Positions 1 through 7,037 are shown, numbered from the stretch's first letter. The stretch: 64,000 nucleotides of DNA from Actinomycetes bacterium (GCA_029779645.1 JAKPAC010000010.1:124001-188000); one strand, 5' to 3'. Notes: generated by a model from the letters alone, not told the origin. Numbers and translations: made by a program.

Positions 1-197
1 ACTTCGACCGACGGCTGCACACTCCCGCCGGCACCCGCGACGTGACGCTGCAGGCCGCCCACGCCATGTGGCTGCCCGCGCAGCGACACAGCGGCGAGAA
101 CATCGGCAGCACCCCGACGCACGTGATCTTCGTCGAGCTGAAGGGCGCTCACGCCGGCGCCCCGGCGAAGCACGCCGTGGGGCCGGTCACGCTCTGA
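1..197 (+). CDS. Cupin-domain protein, 3' end only (5' cut by window)
   Basis: The frame is open from base 3 to a TGA at 195-197. It encodes the last 64 residues of a protein. The segment carries 'HSGENIG' followed by 'THVIFVELKG', which fits the last strands of a single-domain cupin: a short metal-binding-like barrel end with a hydrophobic strand and a short tail. Enzymatic cupins and small sensor or storage cupins look alike here, so no reaction can be assigned. The last codons overlap the convergent transporter gene, whose stop is at 187-189, so the two genes share 11 nt at their 3' ends. The missing N-terminal part prevents checking for the metal-binding histidines. Confidence 0.55.
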   Translation, partial: FDRRLHTPAGTRDVTLQAAHAMWLPAQRHSGENIGSTPTHVIFVELKGAHAGAPAKHAVGPVTL

Positions 198-1278
198 AGC
201 CGAGCGTCCGCCACAGCACGCTCCCGATGCGCTGCAGCATCCCGACGAACACGAGCGCCCACGCCACGACCGCGACGATGAGCGCGACCTGACCGATCTG
301 CTCGACCATCGGCAGCGCGTCGGTGCGGCCCATGGCGATGGATGCCACGGCGAACATGCCGAGCGGGAAGACCATCGACCACAGCGCGGCCTCGTAGCGC
401 AGCGGCACCCGGTGGACGAGATGCCGCCACACCCCTGCACCCACGAGCAGCGGCACCAGCCATGCGCAGAACGTCCAGAAGACGGCGACCGTCGCGGCCA
501 TCAGCGGCCGCACCGCGTCGACCATCGGCGTCGGCGCCATGCCGACGATCCCGGCACCGGCCACCACCGCGATCGCGAGCGCCCCCATCGACACCCAGTA
601 CGACGGGTCGAACTGGGCCGGGGTGATGCCGAACTGCACGATCCGCAGCAGCACGAGCACGCCGATCACGGCGTAGAGGATCACGCCGACCGCCCAGGCG
701 AGCACCGCGAGCACGCCCGCCCAGCGCGCCGCCTCGGCGCCCAGCAGCGGTGCCCACTGCGTCATCACGATCGCGAGCGACTGACTGGCCACCGCCCAGA
801 CGAACCAGGTGCCGTTGGTGCGCGCGAGGATCGGCTGGCCGTCGCGCGTCATCAGCACCTGCCAGGGCAGCACGTACCCGAACACGAACCAGAGTGCTGT
901 GCCGAAGCAGAACAAGATCACGGCGGGCGCGTGCAGCCCCTCCTGCGCGAGCCGAACGCCGAGCACGTCGGTGCCCGCGACGACCGTGAAGTACGCGAAC
1001 GCGGCCGCTGGGTTGCGCAGATCGGCGAGCACCTCGTGTCGAAACGCGATCGCGCGCGCGAGGTAGAGCACGAGGAGCGTCGCGTAGGCGGCGATCGCTG
1101 TCCACATGAGGACGCGCGAAGCGGCGATGAAGCCGACGTCACGCAGCCCGATCGACACGATGCCGGTGGCCATGACGAGCGCGAAGTATCCGGGCGACAG
1201 GCGCGCGATGGCCTCGCGCATCGGCGTCACCGCCGCCGCCGTCGTCGCCGTTGCGCGGATACCGCTCCGTTCACTCAC
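187..1278 (-). CDS. TDT-family (TehA/SLAC1-like) dicarboxylate/tellurite or anion transporter
   Basis: A 363-residue integral membrane protein with about ten hydrophobic segments. It opens with 'LSPGYFALVMATGIVSIGL', typical of the first helix of the tellurite-resistance/dicarboxylate transporter (TDT) family. Members act as trimeric anion channels or as exporters of C4-dicarboxylates, sulfite or tellurite. The substrate cannot be read from the sequence. The GTG start at 1278 gives about 18 polar residues before the first helix; an internal Met at the 'MREAIARLSP' segment is a plausible alternative. The gene is monocistronic and convergent with the cupin gene. Nothing in the neighbourhood suggests malate or sulfite metabolism, so the family assignment is firm but the role is open. 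Confidence 0.85.
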   Translation of the reverse strand: MSERSGIRATATTAAAVTPMREAIARLSPGYFALVMATGIVSIGLRDVGFIAASRVLMWTAIAAYATLLVLYLARAIAFRHEVLADLRNPAAAFAYFTVVAGTDVLGVRLAQEGLHAPAVILFCFGTALWFVFGYVLPWQVLMTRDGQPILARTNGTWFVWAVASQSLAIVMTQWAPLLGAEAARWAGVLAVLAWAVGVILYAVIGVLVLLRIVQFGITPAQFDPSYWVSMGALAIAVVAGAGIVGMAPTPMVDAVRPLMAATVAVFWTFCAWLVPLLVGAGVWRHLVHRVPLRYEAALWSMVFPLGMFAVASIAMGRTDALPMVEQIGQVALIVAVVAWALVFVGMLQRIGSVLWRTLGFRA

Positions 1279-1345
1279 GAGTGGATGCTACGCGCCATCA
1301 GTCGCGCCCACGGCACGGCTCGACCGATATGTCGGACGCCTGGCG

Positions 1346-1717
1346 TCACGCGAGCTCTTCGACGACGCTCGTGCCGGTCTCCGGGCGAGACTCCCATGCC
1401 CAGGACTCCTCGAACCGAACGCGCCCGTCGTCGAGCACGCGGATCGTGCTCTCGCAGACGCCGCTCGCGGTCGCACCGCCCGTCGCGAGGTGCACGTAGC
1501 GGAACGAGAGCCGCGCGCCATCGCGTGTGCCCACGAGGTAGCCGCGCACGATCTCGCCACCGTCATACTCGGCCCAGATGACCGCACCATCCTCGTGGTA
1601 GCGGAATCGCGTGGCCGAGCCGACCTGACCGGTGCTCGCGTTGCTCACCCCACCGAAGACCCGCCCCTCCAGCGAGACGGAAGCCGGGTCGGGTGCGGAA
1701 TCGAATGGAGCAGGCAC
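1346..1717 (-). CDS. Small conserved beta-rich protein (family often labelled 'N-acetylglutamate synthase')
   Basis: A 123-residue protein with the pattern 'GRVFGGVSN..TGQVGSATRFRYHEDGAVIWAEYDGGEIVRGYLVGT' followed by 'LSFRYVH' and 'FEESWAWES'. This matches a widespread family of about 110-residue proteins built from repeated short beta strands. Databases often call members N-acetylglutamate synthase, but the chain lacks any GNAT acetyl-CoA motif, so that name is probably a transferred error. The gene stands alone between the TDT transporter and a winged-helix regulator gene on the same strand. Function is unknown; a ligand-binding or storage role is as likely as catalysis. Confidence 0.6.
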   Translation of the reverse strand: MPAPFDSAPDPASVSLEGRVFGGVSNASTGQVGSATRFRYHEDGAVIWAEYDGGEIVRGYLVGTRDGARLSFRYVHLATGGATASGVCESTIRVLDDGRVRFEESWAWESRPETGTSVVEELA

Positions 1718-1780
1718 CCCGCGAGAATAGCCGCCTCGCGCGGTCCCAGCCGCTTCAGGGCATCGAACCCTCGCGAAGGC

Positions 1781-2107
1781 TCAGTCGCCGGAGCGCGCTT
1801 CCTCAGCCGCGGGGTTGAACGGAGCGCCTGCGAGGAGCGCTTCGATCGCCGCCTTGTGGCGTTGGTAGGCGCCACGCCCCACCTCGGTGATGCGGTAGCT
1901 CGTCGTCGCACCGCGCCCACGACCGGACTTGCCGATGGAGATATACCCGGCCTCCGCGAGTGCGGATGCCTGCTTCGAGAGATCGGAGTCGCTGACGGCG
2001 AGCGCTTCACGGACGAATCCGAAGTCCGCGTCCTGGGCGTGCGCGAGCAGCGCCATGAGCGCGAGCCGTTTGGGCGCGTGCATGACGGGGTCGAGGCCGA
2101 AATTCAT
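1781..2107 (-). CDS. Winged-helix DNA-binding regulator (ArsR/MarR-like fold)
   Basis: A 108-residue protein with the layout of the one-domain winged-helix family. A first helix 'HAPKRLALMALLAHA' is followed by 'LAVSDSDLSKQASALAEAGYISIGK' (helix-turn-helix with a DSDLSKQ recognition segment), a basic wing 'GRGRGATTSYRIT', and a dimerisation helix. Such proteins commonly repress a partner gene. Here the partner is the upstream membrane protein gene: its TGA (2104-2106) overlaps this gene's ATG (2105-2107), so the two are translationally coupled. Pairing of this regulator type with a small membrane protein suggests autoregulation of the pair. The signal sensed is unknown. Confidence 0.75.
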   Translation of the reverse strand: MNFGLDPVMHAPKRLALMALLAHAQDADFGFVREALAVSDSDLSKQASALAEAGYISIGKSGRGRGATTSYRITEVGRGAYQRHKAAIEALLAGAPFNPAAEEARSGD

Positions 2108-2349
2108 GCCAGCCGGGCCCGAACACGAGCGGCCGCTCGCTCATACGCCGCCCCGAACCACATGAGCCCGCCGAGGCAGGCGACATAGCTCACCGGCAGG
2201 CTCAGCCAGGGCGATGTGTTCATCGCCAGCACCGCGATGCCCACGAGCACCAGCGCAGCCCCGACGTAGTACCAGCGGAACACCGCTCGAAGCTCGAGAG
2301 GGGCTTTGCCCCTGGGCGTCACTCCGCGCCGCTTGCGCTGGTCGACCAT
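2104..2349 (-). CDS. Small membrane protein, probably 5' incomplete as annotated
   Basis: From the only in-frame conventional start (ATG at 2349) this encodes 81 residues with two hydrophobic segments (roughly 27-45 and 50-68). However, the same frame upstream to 2508 reads as good coding sequence, with G or C in almost every third position and two further hydrophobic stretches ('ALLSLAGPLFALVTS' and 'WAFLPGIAITLLTILVM'). It has no ATG, GTG or TTG and is bounded by the stop codon of the HNH gene. An ATG at 2504 would be in frame if one A were added to the A-run at 2498-2500. The gene is therefore either a four-helix protein with a one-base lesion (or read error) or a shorter two-helix protein. 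It is coupled by ATGA overlap to the winged-helix gene downstream. Confidence 0.5.
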   Translation of the reverse strand: MVDQRKRRGVTPRGKAPLELRAVFRWYYVGAALVLVGIAVLAMNTSPWLSLPVSYVACLGGLMWFGAAYERAAARVRARLA

Positions 2350-2508
2350 GACGAGAATCGTGAGCAGCGTGATCGCGATGCCCGGGAGGAACGCCCACGT
2401 GCCGCCGCCCTCGAACGCCCGGAGCGTCTCCGACGTGACGAGGGCGAAGAGCGGGCCCGCGAGGCTGAGGAGCGCCTCGTGCCACCACTGCGAGTACTTT
2501 CCATTTCG

Positions 2509-3075
2509 TCAAGCGATGTGCCCGATGCCGGCGATCCGCGTGCGAATCGCGTCGGCCGTCTGCTCCGCCTCGCGCATGAGCGCCACGATCGCCGCATGGT
2601 TGCGCCAGTGCTGCTCCCACAGCTCGGCGCCCACGAGCGCCTCGAAGTCGACCCGAGTCGGCGATCCCCACCGCTCGAAGTCCTCGAGACGCGCAGCCCG
2701 CTCCTCGAGGCCTTCGACGCCTCGGGTGCGCGGCGACAGCCGAGCCGAGCTGAAGAGCCACTCGCGCCATTCCCGATTTCCCTTGCTCTGGTTGCACTTG
2801 CCGCAGGCGGGCACCAGGTTGTGAATCTCCGAGACGTACCCGGTGGGCTCCTTGTTGACCACCAGCGGGCGAAAGTGGTCCCACTCGCTCGCATCCCCGC
2901 CGCAGTACGCGCAGGCGACCTCGTCCATGCCCAGCACGCGCAGCGCCTGATCGATCTGCGCCTCGCTCGGCCAGATCACGGGGATGATGCCGTTCACGAA
3001 CGAGTTGGTGATGCTCGACGTGCGACCGGTGATTCGAACCGGCTTCGGCATCGCGAAACGAGGGTGCATGGGCAT
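2509..3075 (-). CDS. HNH endonuclease
   Basis: A 188-residue protein with a clear HNH/ββα-metal module in the middle. A first zinc-knuckle pair 'CAYCGG' is followed by 'EWDHFRPL' containing the catalytic His, then 'HNLVPACGKCNQSKGN' with the Asn and the second cysteine pair. The N-terminal 'RITGRTSSITNSFVNGIIPVI' is typical of this subfamily of stand-alone HNH proteins, found scattered in bacterial accessory regions. Start choice is uncertain: ATG at 3075 or 3051, neither with a clear ribosome site. No intron, intein or restriction-methylase partner is adjacent, so it could be a defence nuclease, a remnant of a mobile element or a housekeeping-type nuclease. The reading frame continues in register past its stop into the next gene. 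Confidence 0.8.
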   Translation of the reverse strand: MPMHPRFAMPKPVRITGRTSSITNSFVNGIIPVIWPSEAQIDQALRVLGMDEVACAYCGGDASEWDHFRPLVVNKEPTGYVSEIHNLVPACGKCNQSKGNREWREWLFSSARLSPRTRGVEGLEERAARLEDFERWGSPTRVDFEALVGAELWEQHWRNHAAIVALMREAEQTADAIRTRIAGIGHIA

Positions 3076-3184
3076 GGTTCTGACGATAGCGGTGGTTCAC
3101 AGCGACGCCCGTCGGCGCAGAAGAGACGGATGCGGCATCCTGCTGAGCCCTTCGCGCGCGGGCCGAGCGACGAACGCGCTCCTG

Positions 3185-3580
3185 TCACACCGCGTAGCCG
3201 ATGAGCCAGGTCACGCCGAAGCGGTCGACCACCGTCCCATCGTGATCGCCCCACGGGCGTGCCTGCAGCGGGTCGACGATCCGCCCGCCGCGCGCCAGCG
3301 CGGCGAACCATGACGCGAGCTCCGTGGGTTCGGCCGTGCCGAGCAGCGAGAACATGACGCCCCGAATCGCGAGGGTCTCCTCGCCAGGCCCGGCATCGGC
3401 CGCGAAGAGCTCGACGCGCCCTTGGAGCATGCCGTGCGCGATCGATTCCCCGGGGCCGTCGGTGCGGCCGAAATCCGCGTAGGTGTTGAGCACGAGCTCC
3501 CCACCGAAGACACGCTGGTAGAAGGCGAGGGCATCGCGGGCCGAGCCGGGAAAGTGCAGGTACGGCGTCAGACCGGTCAT
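3185..3580 (-). CDS. VOC-superfamily protein, PhnB-like
   Basis: A 131-residue protein of the vicinal oxygen chelate fold. It starts 'MTGLTPYLHFPGSARDALAFYQRVFGGEL', the classical opening of the PhnB/DUF1338-type subgroup. It has two βαβββ modules and a C-terminal 'PWGDHDGTVVDRFGVTWLI' strand pair. In this group the metal ligands of glyoxalase I are usually not conserved, and the proteins are of unknown function or act as divalent metal-dependent isomerase-like scaffolds. The gene is a single transcription unit between the HNH gene and a lipoprotein gene, all on the minus strand, with gaps of 60-110 bases. No substrate can be inferred. Confidence 0.8.
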   Translation of the reverse strand: MTGLTPYLHFPGSARDALAFYQRVFGGELVLNTYADFGRTDGPGESIAHGMLQGRVELFAADAGPGEETLAIRGVMFSLLGTAEPTELASWFAALARGGRIVDPLQARPWGDHDGTVVDRFGVTWLIGYAV

Positions 3581-3640
3581 TCGCCCATCGTATTCCGCAT
3601 GTGAACCGCGCCACGAGGAGGATGGCAGGTGCCACGCCGC

Positions 3641-4255
3641 TTACCCATCGAACTCAGCGACAGCCACGTAGCGTGCCCCGGCATCGAGAGCGGCGACCAA
3701 GCTGTCGGGGCAAGGAAGTCCCGGATCAGCCCAGTCCCGAAGCCAGCCAGTCATACGATCGTCCGTGAATGACACCCGGATCGTGAAGCAGGTGTACACC
3801 GCGGTGGGACCCGAATACCGGCCTCCAGTGCCCCCTCCGCGGAGCTCGCGCGGCGTGGCGGGATCACGGATCCCCGAGTAGACCAGCGTGTCGAACGCCA
3901 ACTCGCCGTCGCCGCTTCCGTCAAGCCCGTCGGCACGGAGATGGTAGGTGACCGCCGCCGCTTCAGCCGTGGTGAGGGCGTCAGGTGTCGCCCTGCCGGC
4001 CCAATACGTGTCGGATTGTATGGCCGCGATCACGTCGTCGGAGGAAGCCGAACGATCGCGAAGTTCCCTGAACGGCTCATAGAACGTGCTCTCGGCGGCG
4101 TCCATCTGGCGCCAGAGCACACCGTCATACTCCGCGCTGCATCCCGTCAGGGCGAGGGCGAGGGCGAGGATACCTGCCAGAACCAGGGCGCCAATTCGCT
4201 GGGGCCCGAACACCGCATCGCGAAGCGCGGTCACCACCCCACCGCCACCCGACAT
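3641..4255 (-). CDS. Putative secreted lipoprotein, unknown function
   Basis: A 204-residue protein with an N-terminal basic segment, a hydrophobic stretch 'IGALVLAGILALALALTG' and a lipobox ending LTGC at about residue 39. It should therefore be diacylglyceryl-modified on the outer face of the membrane. The mature part contains 'YDGVLWRQMDAAESTFYEPFRELRD' and later a short Gly-rich loop and 'YTCFTIRVSFTDDRMTGWLRDW'. I recognise no domain. The ATG start at 4255 leaves a rather long positively charged n-region; a downstream start near the hydrophobic core is possible. It lies at the edge of a stretch with lower G+C and several decayed genes. Confidence 0.6.
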   Translation of the reverse strand: MSGGGGVVTALRDAVFGPQRIGALVLAGILALALALTGCSAEYDGVLWRQMDAAESTFYEPFRELRDRSASSDDVIAAIQSDTYWAGRATPDALTTAEAAAVTYHLRADGLDGSGDGELAFDTLVYSGIRDPATPRELRGGGTGGRYSGPTAVYTCFTIRVSFTDDRMTGWLRDWADPGLPCPDSLVAALDAGARYVAVAEFDG

Positions 4256-4377
4256 GAGCCGACACTACAACGCGAAGCGCCAGGTCCAGCTCGACGAGCC
4301 ACGCGCCGACCGTTCGGCGGGGACGCCGTCACCGTGAACCCCTGTCAAAAGCTTCGGCATCGTCGTAGCATCGGCAG

Positions 4378-4545
4378 ATGGATCTCGAGGAGGTGGGCAC
4401 CTTCGCGTCCGAACTCGACGGGTGCCGACCACGCCACGCGAACGACCGAGGGATGAATGAGGACCGGTGGCCTCTCGCATCCACAGATGACCACCGGGTC
4501 GATATCGCGTCCTTAACTGACACGTGGGGCGGTGAATCGCAGTGA
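4378..4545 (+). pseudogene. Small ORF, possible remnant of an MmcQ/YjbR-type gene, coupled to the acetyltransferase
   Basis: A 55-codon frame opens with 'MDLEEVGTFASELDG', which resembles the first helix of MmcQ/YjbR-like DNA-binding proteins (normally about 110-120 residues). The rest does not resemble the family and is rich in His, Asp and Arg. It ends in TGA at 4543-4545, overlapping the GTG start of the acetyltransferase gene (4542) in a GTGA. I read it as a gene truncated and shifted out of frame that now acts, at most, as a leader cistron for the next gene. It contains a TTA leucine codon at 4513-4515, which is rare in such a genome. It may not be translated. Confidence 0.3.
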
Positions 4546-5129
4546 CCACGACGCACGTGATCAAACCGCTTACCGTCGAAACCTTCCCTTCCTGGCTCGC
4601 TCTCGCGAACAAGCACAACGGAGTTTGGGGCGGATGCTATTGCTCGTACTTCCACGGCGACACTGAGCGCACCATCAAGCGGGAGTGTGATGGGCCGACC
4701 TTCAAGCAGCGCCTCGTGGGCGAGGGAGTCGCACACGCTGCACTGGTCTTCGACGGCGAAGACGCGATCGCATGGTGCGAGTATGGCAGCCCGCTCGAGC
4801 TGCCGAACATTTATCACCGCAAACAGTACGACGCCGGCGAGAAGAACCCAGCGCCGTGGCGAATCACCTGCTTCTTCGTCGACCGCGACCATCGGCGCTC
4901 GGGAGTAGCCCGGGAGGCACTGGACGGCGCGCTCGATTTGATCGCCAAGGCTGGCGGCGGCGAAGTCGTCTCATTCCCCAACGAACTGGTTCCGGGCAAG
5001 AAGACCTCGTCGTCGTTCCTCCACAACGGCACGCGGGCCATGTTTGAGAAGGCAGGATTCACGTTCGAACGCCACATCGGCATGCACAAGACCGTGATGC
5101 GCAAAACGATAGCGCCAGCTCCCGACTGA
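4542..5129 (+). CDS. GNAT-family N-acetyltransferase
   Basis: A 195-residue acetyltransferase. The central part 'ITCFFVDRDHRRSGVAREALDGALDLI' is motif A of the GNAT fold, with the R/Q-x-x-G-x-A pyrophosphate-binding turn (here RRSGVA). The C-terminal half has 'NGTRAMFEKAGFTFERHIG', the usual motif B segment. The N-terminus 'KPLTVETFPSWLALANKHNGVWGGCYC' is typical of a subfamily with a Trp/Cys-rich start whose substrate is unknown. The GTG start at 4542 is preferred because 'MTTTHVIKPLTVET' fits the family opening. It overlaps the preceding small ORF by 4 nt, so its translation may depend on it. Its base composition is lower in G+C than most of the window. Confidence 0.8.
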   Translation: MTTTHVIKPLTVETFPSWLALANKHNGVWGGCYCSYFHGDTERTIKRECDGPTFKQRLVGEGVAHAALVFDGEDAIAWCEYGSPLELPNIYHRKQYDAGEKNPAPWRITCFFVDRDHRRSGVAREALDGALDLIAKAGGGEVVSFPNELVPGKKTSSSFLHNGTRAMFEKAGFTFERHIGMHKTVMRKTIAPAPD

Positions 5130-5167
5130 CCCGTCGTCAAGACTGTGGACGCGTTGGTGGTCGACGT

Positions 5168-5450
5168 TCAGACGTCGCCTCGCGCACTGTCCCGAGCCGG
5201 CGCACTGTCGTTGACCGCGTCAACGTCGACATCGTGGCCGAGCCGCAGATTCTGCTCGGCCATCGCACGCGTAGCCTCGTACGCAGCCACTCCGACCTGC
5301 CGCCCTCGGGGCAAGCCAGAGGCAAGAATCGACTCCTCGACCGCATCGATCGAGAGGTGGACCGACCTTGTGCGCGCAGCGACGATCTCGGCGATGCTGG
5401 TCTTCCCGACGCCGGGAAGCCCCAGAGATCACGATGAGGTGCCCGGTCAC
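5168..5450 (-). pseudogene. Broken AAA/P-loop kinase-like gene (frameshift in the Walker A region, 3' truncated)
   Basis: From GTG at 5450 the frame begins 'MTGHLIVISG' and then loses sense at a GGGG run. Removing one G restores 'LPGVGKTSIAEIVAARTRS' (Walker A GxxGxGKTS), then 'VHLSIDAVEESIL' and 'GHDVDVDAVNDSAPARDSARG', ending at TGA 5168-5170. The restored reading matches small P-loop kinases of the predicted nucleotide/metabolite kinase type, which run about 170-190 residues; only about 93 codons remain here. The gene is thus both frameshifted and truncated. Its GTG start overlaps the stop of higA (5447-5449) as GTGA, so it was once the third gene of the toxin-antitoxin operon. Confidence 0.7.
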
Positions 5451-5749
5451 GCGATCTTCAGCGGCGAGATCGAAGAGATCTCATCTCCCGCGATATCCTC
5501 CGCGCGGTCGAGCTCATAGTGGCTCTGCAGGTTGATCCAAAACGCCGCCGACGTGCCGAAGTACTGAGCAAGCCGCAGTGCAGTGTCCGCGGTGATCCCC
5601 CGCTTGCCGTGCACGATCTCATTGATCCGACGCGGCGGCACACCGATGGCGACAGCCAGCTTGTTCTGCGTGATCTCGAAACCCTTGATGAAGTCCTCCA
5701 TAAGCACCTCACCCGGGTGAATCGGGGGAATCTTGTCAGTGGTAGTCAA
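5447..5749 (-). CDS. higA: HigA-type antitoxin (HTH XRE family)
   Basis: About 100 residues from a TTG start at 5749, chosen because an AGGAGG lies 9 nt upstream and because 'MTTTDKIPPIHPGEVLMEDF' is the standard opening of HigA antitoxins. The 'IHPGEVLMEDFIKGFEITQNKLAVAIGVPPRRINEIVHGKRGITADTALRLAQYFG' region is a complete XRE helix-turn-helix, followed by the usual 'AAFWINLQSHYELDRAED' tail. It neutralises HigB by direct binding and represses the operon from the palindromes upstream. A longer in-frame reading to 5836 exists but would overlap the toxin gene deeply. The toxin gene ends 14 nt inside this start, so the two are translationally coupled. Confidence 0.93.
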   Translation of the reverse strand: MTTTDKIPPIHPGEVLMEDFIKGFEITQNKLAVAIGVPPRRINEIVHGKRGITADTALRLAQYFGTSAAFWINLQSHYELDRAEDIAGDEISSISPLKIA

Positions 5750-6017
5750 CGATCTCCACCTCCTCTGGCCCAGCATCGCTCCACCTAAAGCAGATCCGCC
5801 ACTGGTCATTGACTCTGATGCTGTGTTGACCGGCACGATCGCCCTTCAAGGCTTCGAGCCGATTGCCTGGCGGGACTCGAAGGTCATCGAGCGACTCAGC
5901 GGATCCCACGTGACGCAGCTTCCGCAGTGCAACCGAGTGGATCCGAGGATCGATCGATGGCACGCGCTCACGACGCCACAGACGTTCGGTCATCTTGCTC
6001 CCGAACGATCTGATCAC
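5736..6017 (-). CDS. higB: HigB/RelE-family mRNA interferase toxin
   Basis: A 93-residue toxin of the RelE superfamily, HigB subgroup. It shows 'DLRVPPGNRLEALKGDRAGQHSIRVNDQWRICFRW' and ends 'VEIVDYH', the diagnostic C-terminal half containing the basic catalytic residues and the terminal His. It would cleave mRNA on the ribosome. The GTG start at 6017 is favoured because 'MIRSFGSKMTERLW' matches the family start, although an ATG at 5993 has the better ribosome site (GGGAG). The gene order toxin-antitoxin is typical of higBA and the reverse of relBE. The promoter and two operator palindromes lie directly upstream. With GTG at 6017 the transcript would be nearly leaderless. Confidence 0.93.
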   Translation of the reverse strand: MIRSFGSKMTERLWRRERVPSIDPRIHSVALRKLRHVGSAESLDDLRVPPGNRLEALKGDRAGQHSIRVNDQWRICFRWSDAGPEEVEIVDYH

Positions 6018-6060
6018 ACGAGCATAATATAACGGAGAGCGTTATTAACGCTAGACGTTA
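6015..6060 (-). promoter_or_regulatory. higBA promoter with two AACG-N5-CGTT operator palindromes
   Basis: Two 13-bp palindromes of the form AACG-N5-CGTT sit at 6031-6043 and 6047-6059. Their centres are 16 bp apart, a little over one and a half helical turns. On the minus strand a TATATT at 6026-6031 is a good -10 element whose start point would fall close to the GTG of higB at 6017. The palindromes overlap the -10 and the -35 spacer, as expected for autorepression by a HigA dimer pair. This AT-rich patch stands out sharply from the surrounding G+C-rich DNA. Confidence 0.7.
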
Positions 6061-6151
6061 AGCCTGAACTCCGCCGGGCTGCGTTACGGATAGGCATGAG
6101 CGGATTGGGCACCACCAGTCCGATGCCGACACCGGTGGGCATCTTGAGGGC

Positions 6152-6527
6152 ATGGACTCGCAGCGCGTTCTCCAAGTCGGACCCGACAGTCGTCGACTTC
6201 TCCGCGTGGCCGGGCCAGAGCGCGGACACGCTGCATTCACGCATCGCCGCAGCCGAAACGGACTTGCGCCGTGAGGGCTTTGCTGTGATCCCGTGTCAGG
6301 CGCCCAACGACCCCGCGGGTGCCGAGCGCGCGGTGCGCGAGGCCCTGACGGATCAGCGCTACGACGTGATCGAAATCGGGTCGTGACTTCGAGCTTCCCA
6401 CGACGACACCCCGGCCTTTGAGCGGGTTGTCAACACGATCATCGCTCTCCGAGCGGGCACACCGCTCTGCTTCAACGATTCGCCCGAGACCACCCTGGAT
6501 GCGGTCCGTCGAGTGCTCAGACGGTGA
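6152..6527 (+). pseudogene. Dead tandem copy of the 126-aa unknown gene at 6639
   Basis: This stretch is a diverged duplicate of the intact gene at 6639-7019. Shared segments include 'VVDFSAWPGQ' (against VDFSPYPGQ), 'YDVIEIGS' (against FDVVEIGS) and 'LCFNDSPETTLDAVRR' (against LCFNDSPESTLQAVRR). Relative to the intact copy it has a 5-nt deletion between 6179 and 6180, which shifts the frame after 'RVLQVG', and an in-frame TGA at 6384-6386 where the intact copy has Gly. The remaining frame is open to TGA 6525-6527. A longer ATG-initiated reading from 6096 exists but replaces the conserved start with unrelated residues. Both lesions would inactivate it. Confidence 0.75.
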
Positions 6528-6541
6528 AACGGAACTCCACC
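6517..6541 (-). repeat. Duplicated fossil of the ychF 3' end
   Basis: Bases 6518-6541 match 7039-7062 with one mismatch in 24. The latter is the 3' end of ychF on the minus strand. Read on the minus strand, the copy gives 'VEFRFTV' plus stop (TGA at 6517-6519); the real YchF ends 'VEFRFNV' plus stop. Because it lies directly after the dead gene copy in the same relative place as ychF lies after the intact copy, the duplicated unit must have included both the unknown gene and the ychF tail. Confidence 0.75.
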
Positions 6542-6638
6542 GCGTTCCGTCACAGACAGGCATCTGCCGCAGTCCTCGAGTACGGCCACAAGGGCGTACG
6601 TATTGACGCACCTGGACGACTGCGGAAAGGTCGGGAGA

Positions 6639-7019
6639 ATGACTGGCACGCGCGTACTCCTGGTCGGGATCGACCCGGCTCTGGTCGACTTCTCGCCGTA
6701 CCCCGGGCAAACTGCCGAGCAGCTCCGAGCCCGTATCGGCGCAGCCGAATCCGCTCTGCCGGATAGCGGTTTCGATGTGGTGACCTGCCATGTGCAGGAC
6801 GATCCCGATGCTGCAGATGACCAGGTTCGCGCCTGCCTCGCACGAAGCACGTTCGATGTCGTCGAGATCGGATCCGGGCTGCGCACTTCCCACGAGTACA
6901 CGGAGATCTTCGAACGGGCGGTCAATGCGGTGATGGACCTTCAGCCCCGTAGTCGGCTCTGCTTCAACGATTCGCCCGAGTCGACGCTTCAAGCCGTCCG
7001 TCGCGGCATCACCCGCTGA
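6639..7019 (+). CDS. Conserved protein of unknown function (intact copy)
   Basis: A 126-residue soluble protein, 'MTGTRVLLVGIDPALVDFSPYPGQ...', ending 'LCFNDSPESTLQAVRRGITR'. It alternates strands and helices: 'RVLLVGIDP', 'FDVVTCHVQDDP', 'FDVVEIGSGLR'. That pattern resembles a Rossmann-like or response-regulator-like α/β fold, but I recognise no named domain and no phosphoacceptor. Proteins of this length with the same opening occur as hypothetical proteins in many bacteria. The ATG at 6639 is preferred over an upstream start at 6603 because GGGAG precedes it and the dead upstream copy aligns from this point. It is convergent with ychF, with an 18-nt gap. Confidence 0.65.
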   Translation: MTGTRVLLVGIDPALVDFSPYPGQTAEQLRARIGAAESALPDSGFDVVTCHVQDDPDAADDQVRACLARSTFDVVEIGSGLRTSHEYTEIFERAVNAVMDLQPRSRLCFNDSPESTLQAVRRGITR

Positions 7020-7037
7020 CTCTCGGCGTGCCTCAGA

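Noticed and set aside
2509..3075. Homing endonuclease inside an intron or intein
   Set aside because: The HNH gene is free-standing, is not inside another coding sequence, and has no LAGLIDADG or intein splice motifs around it.
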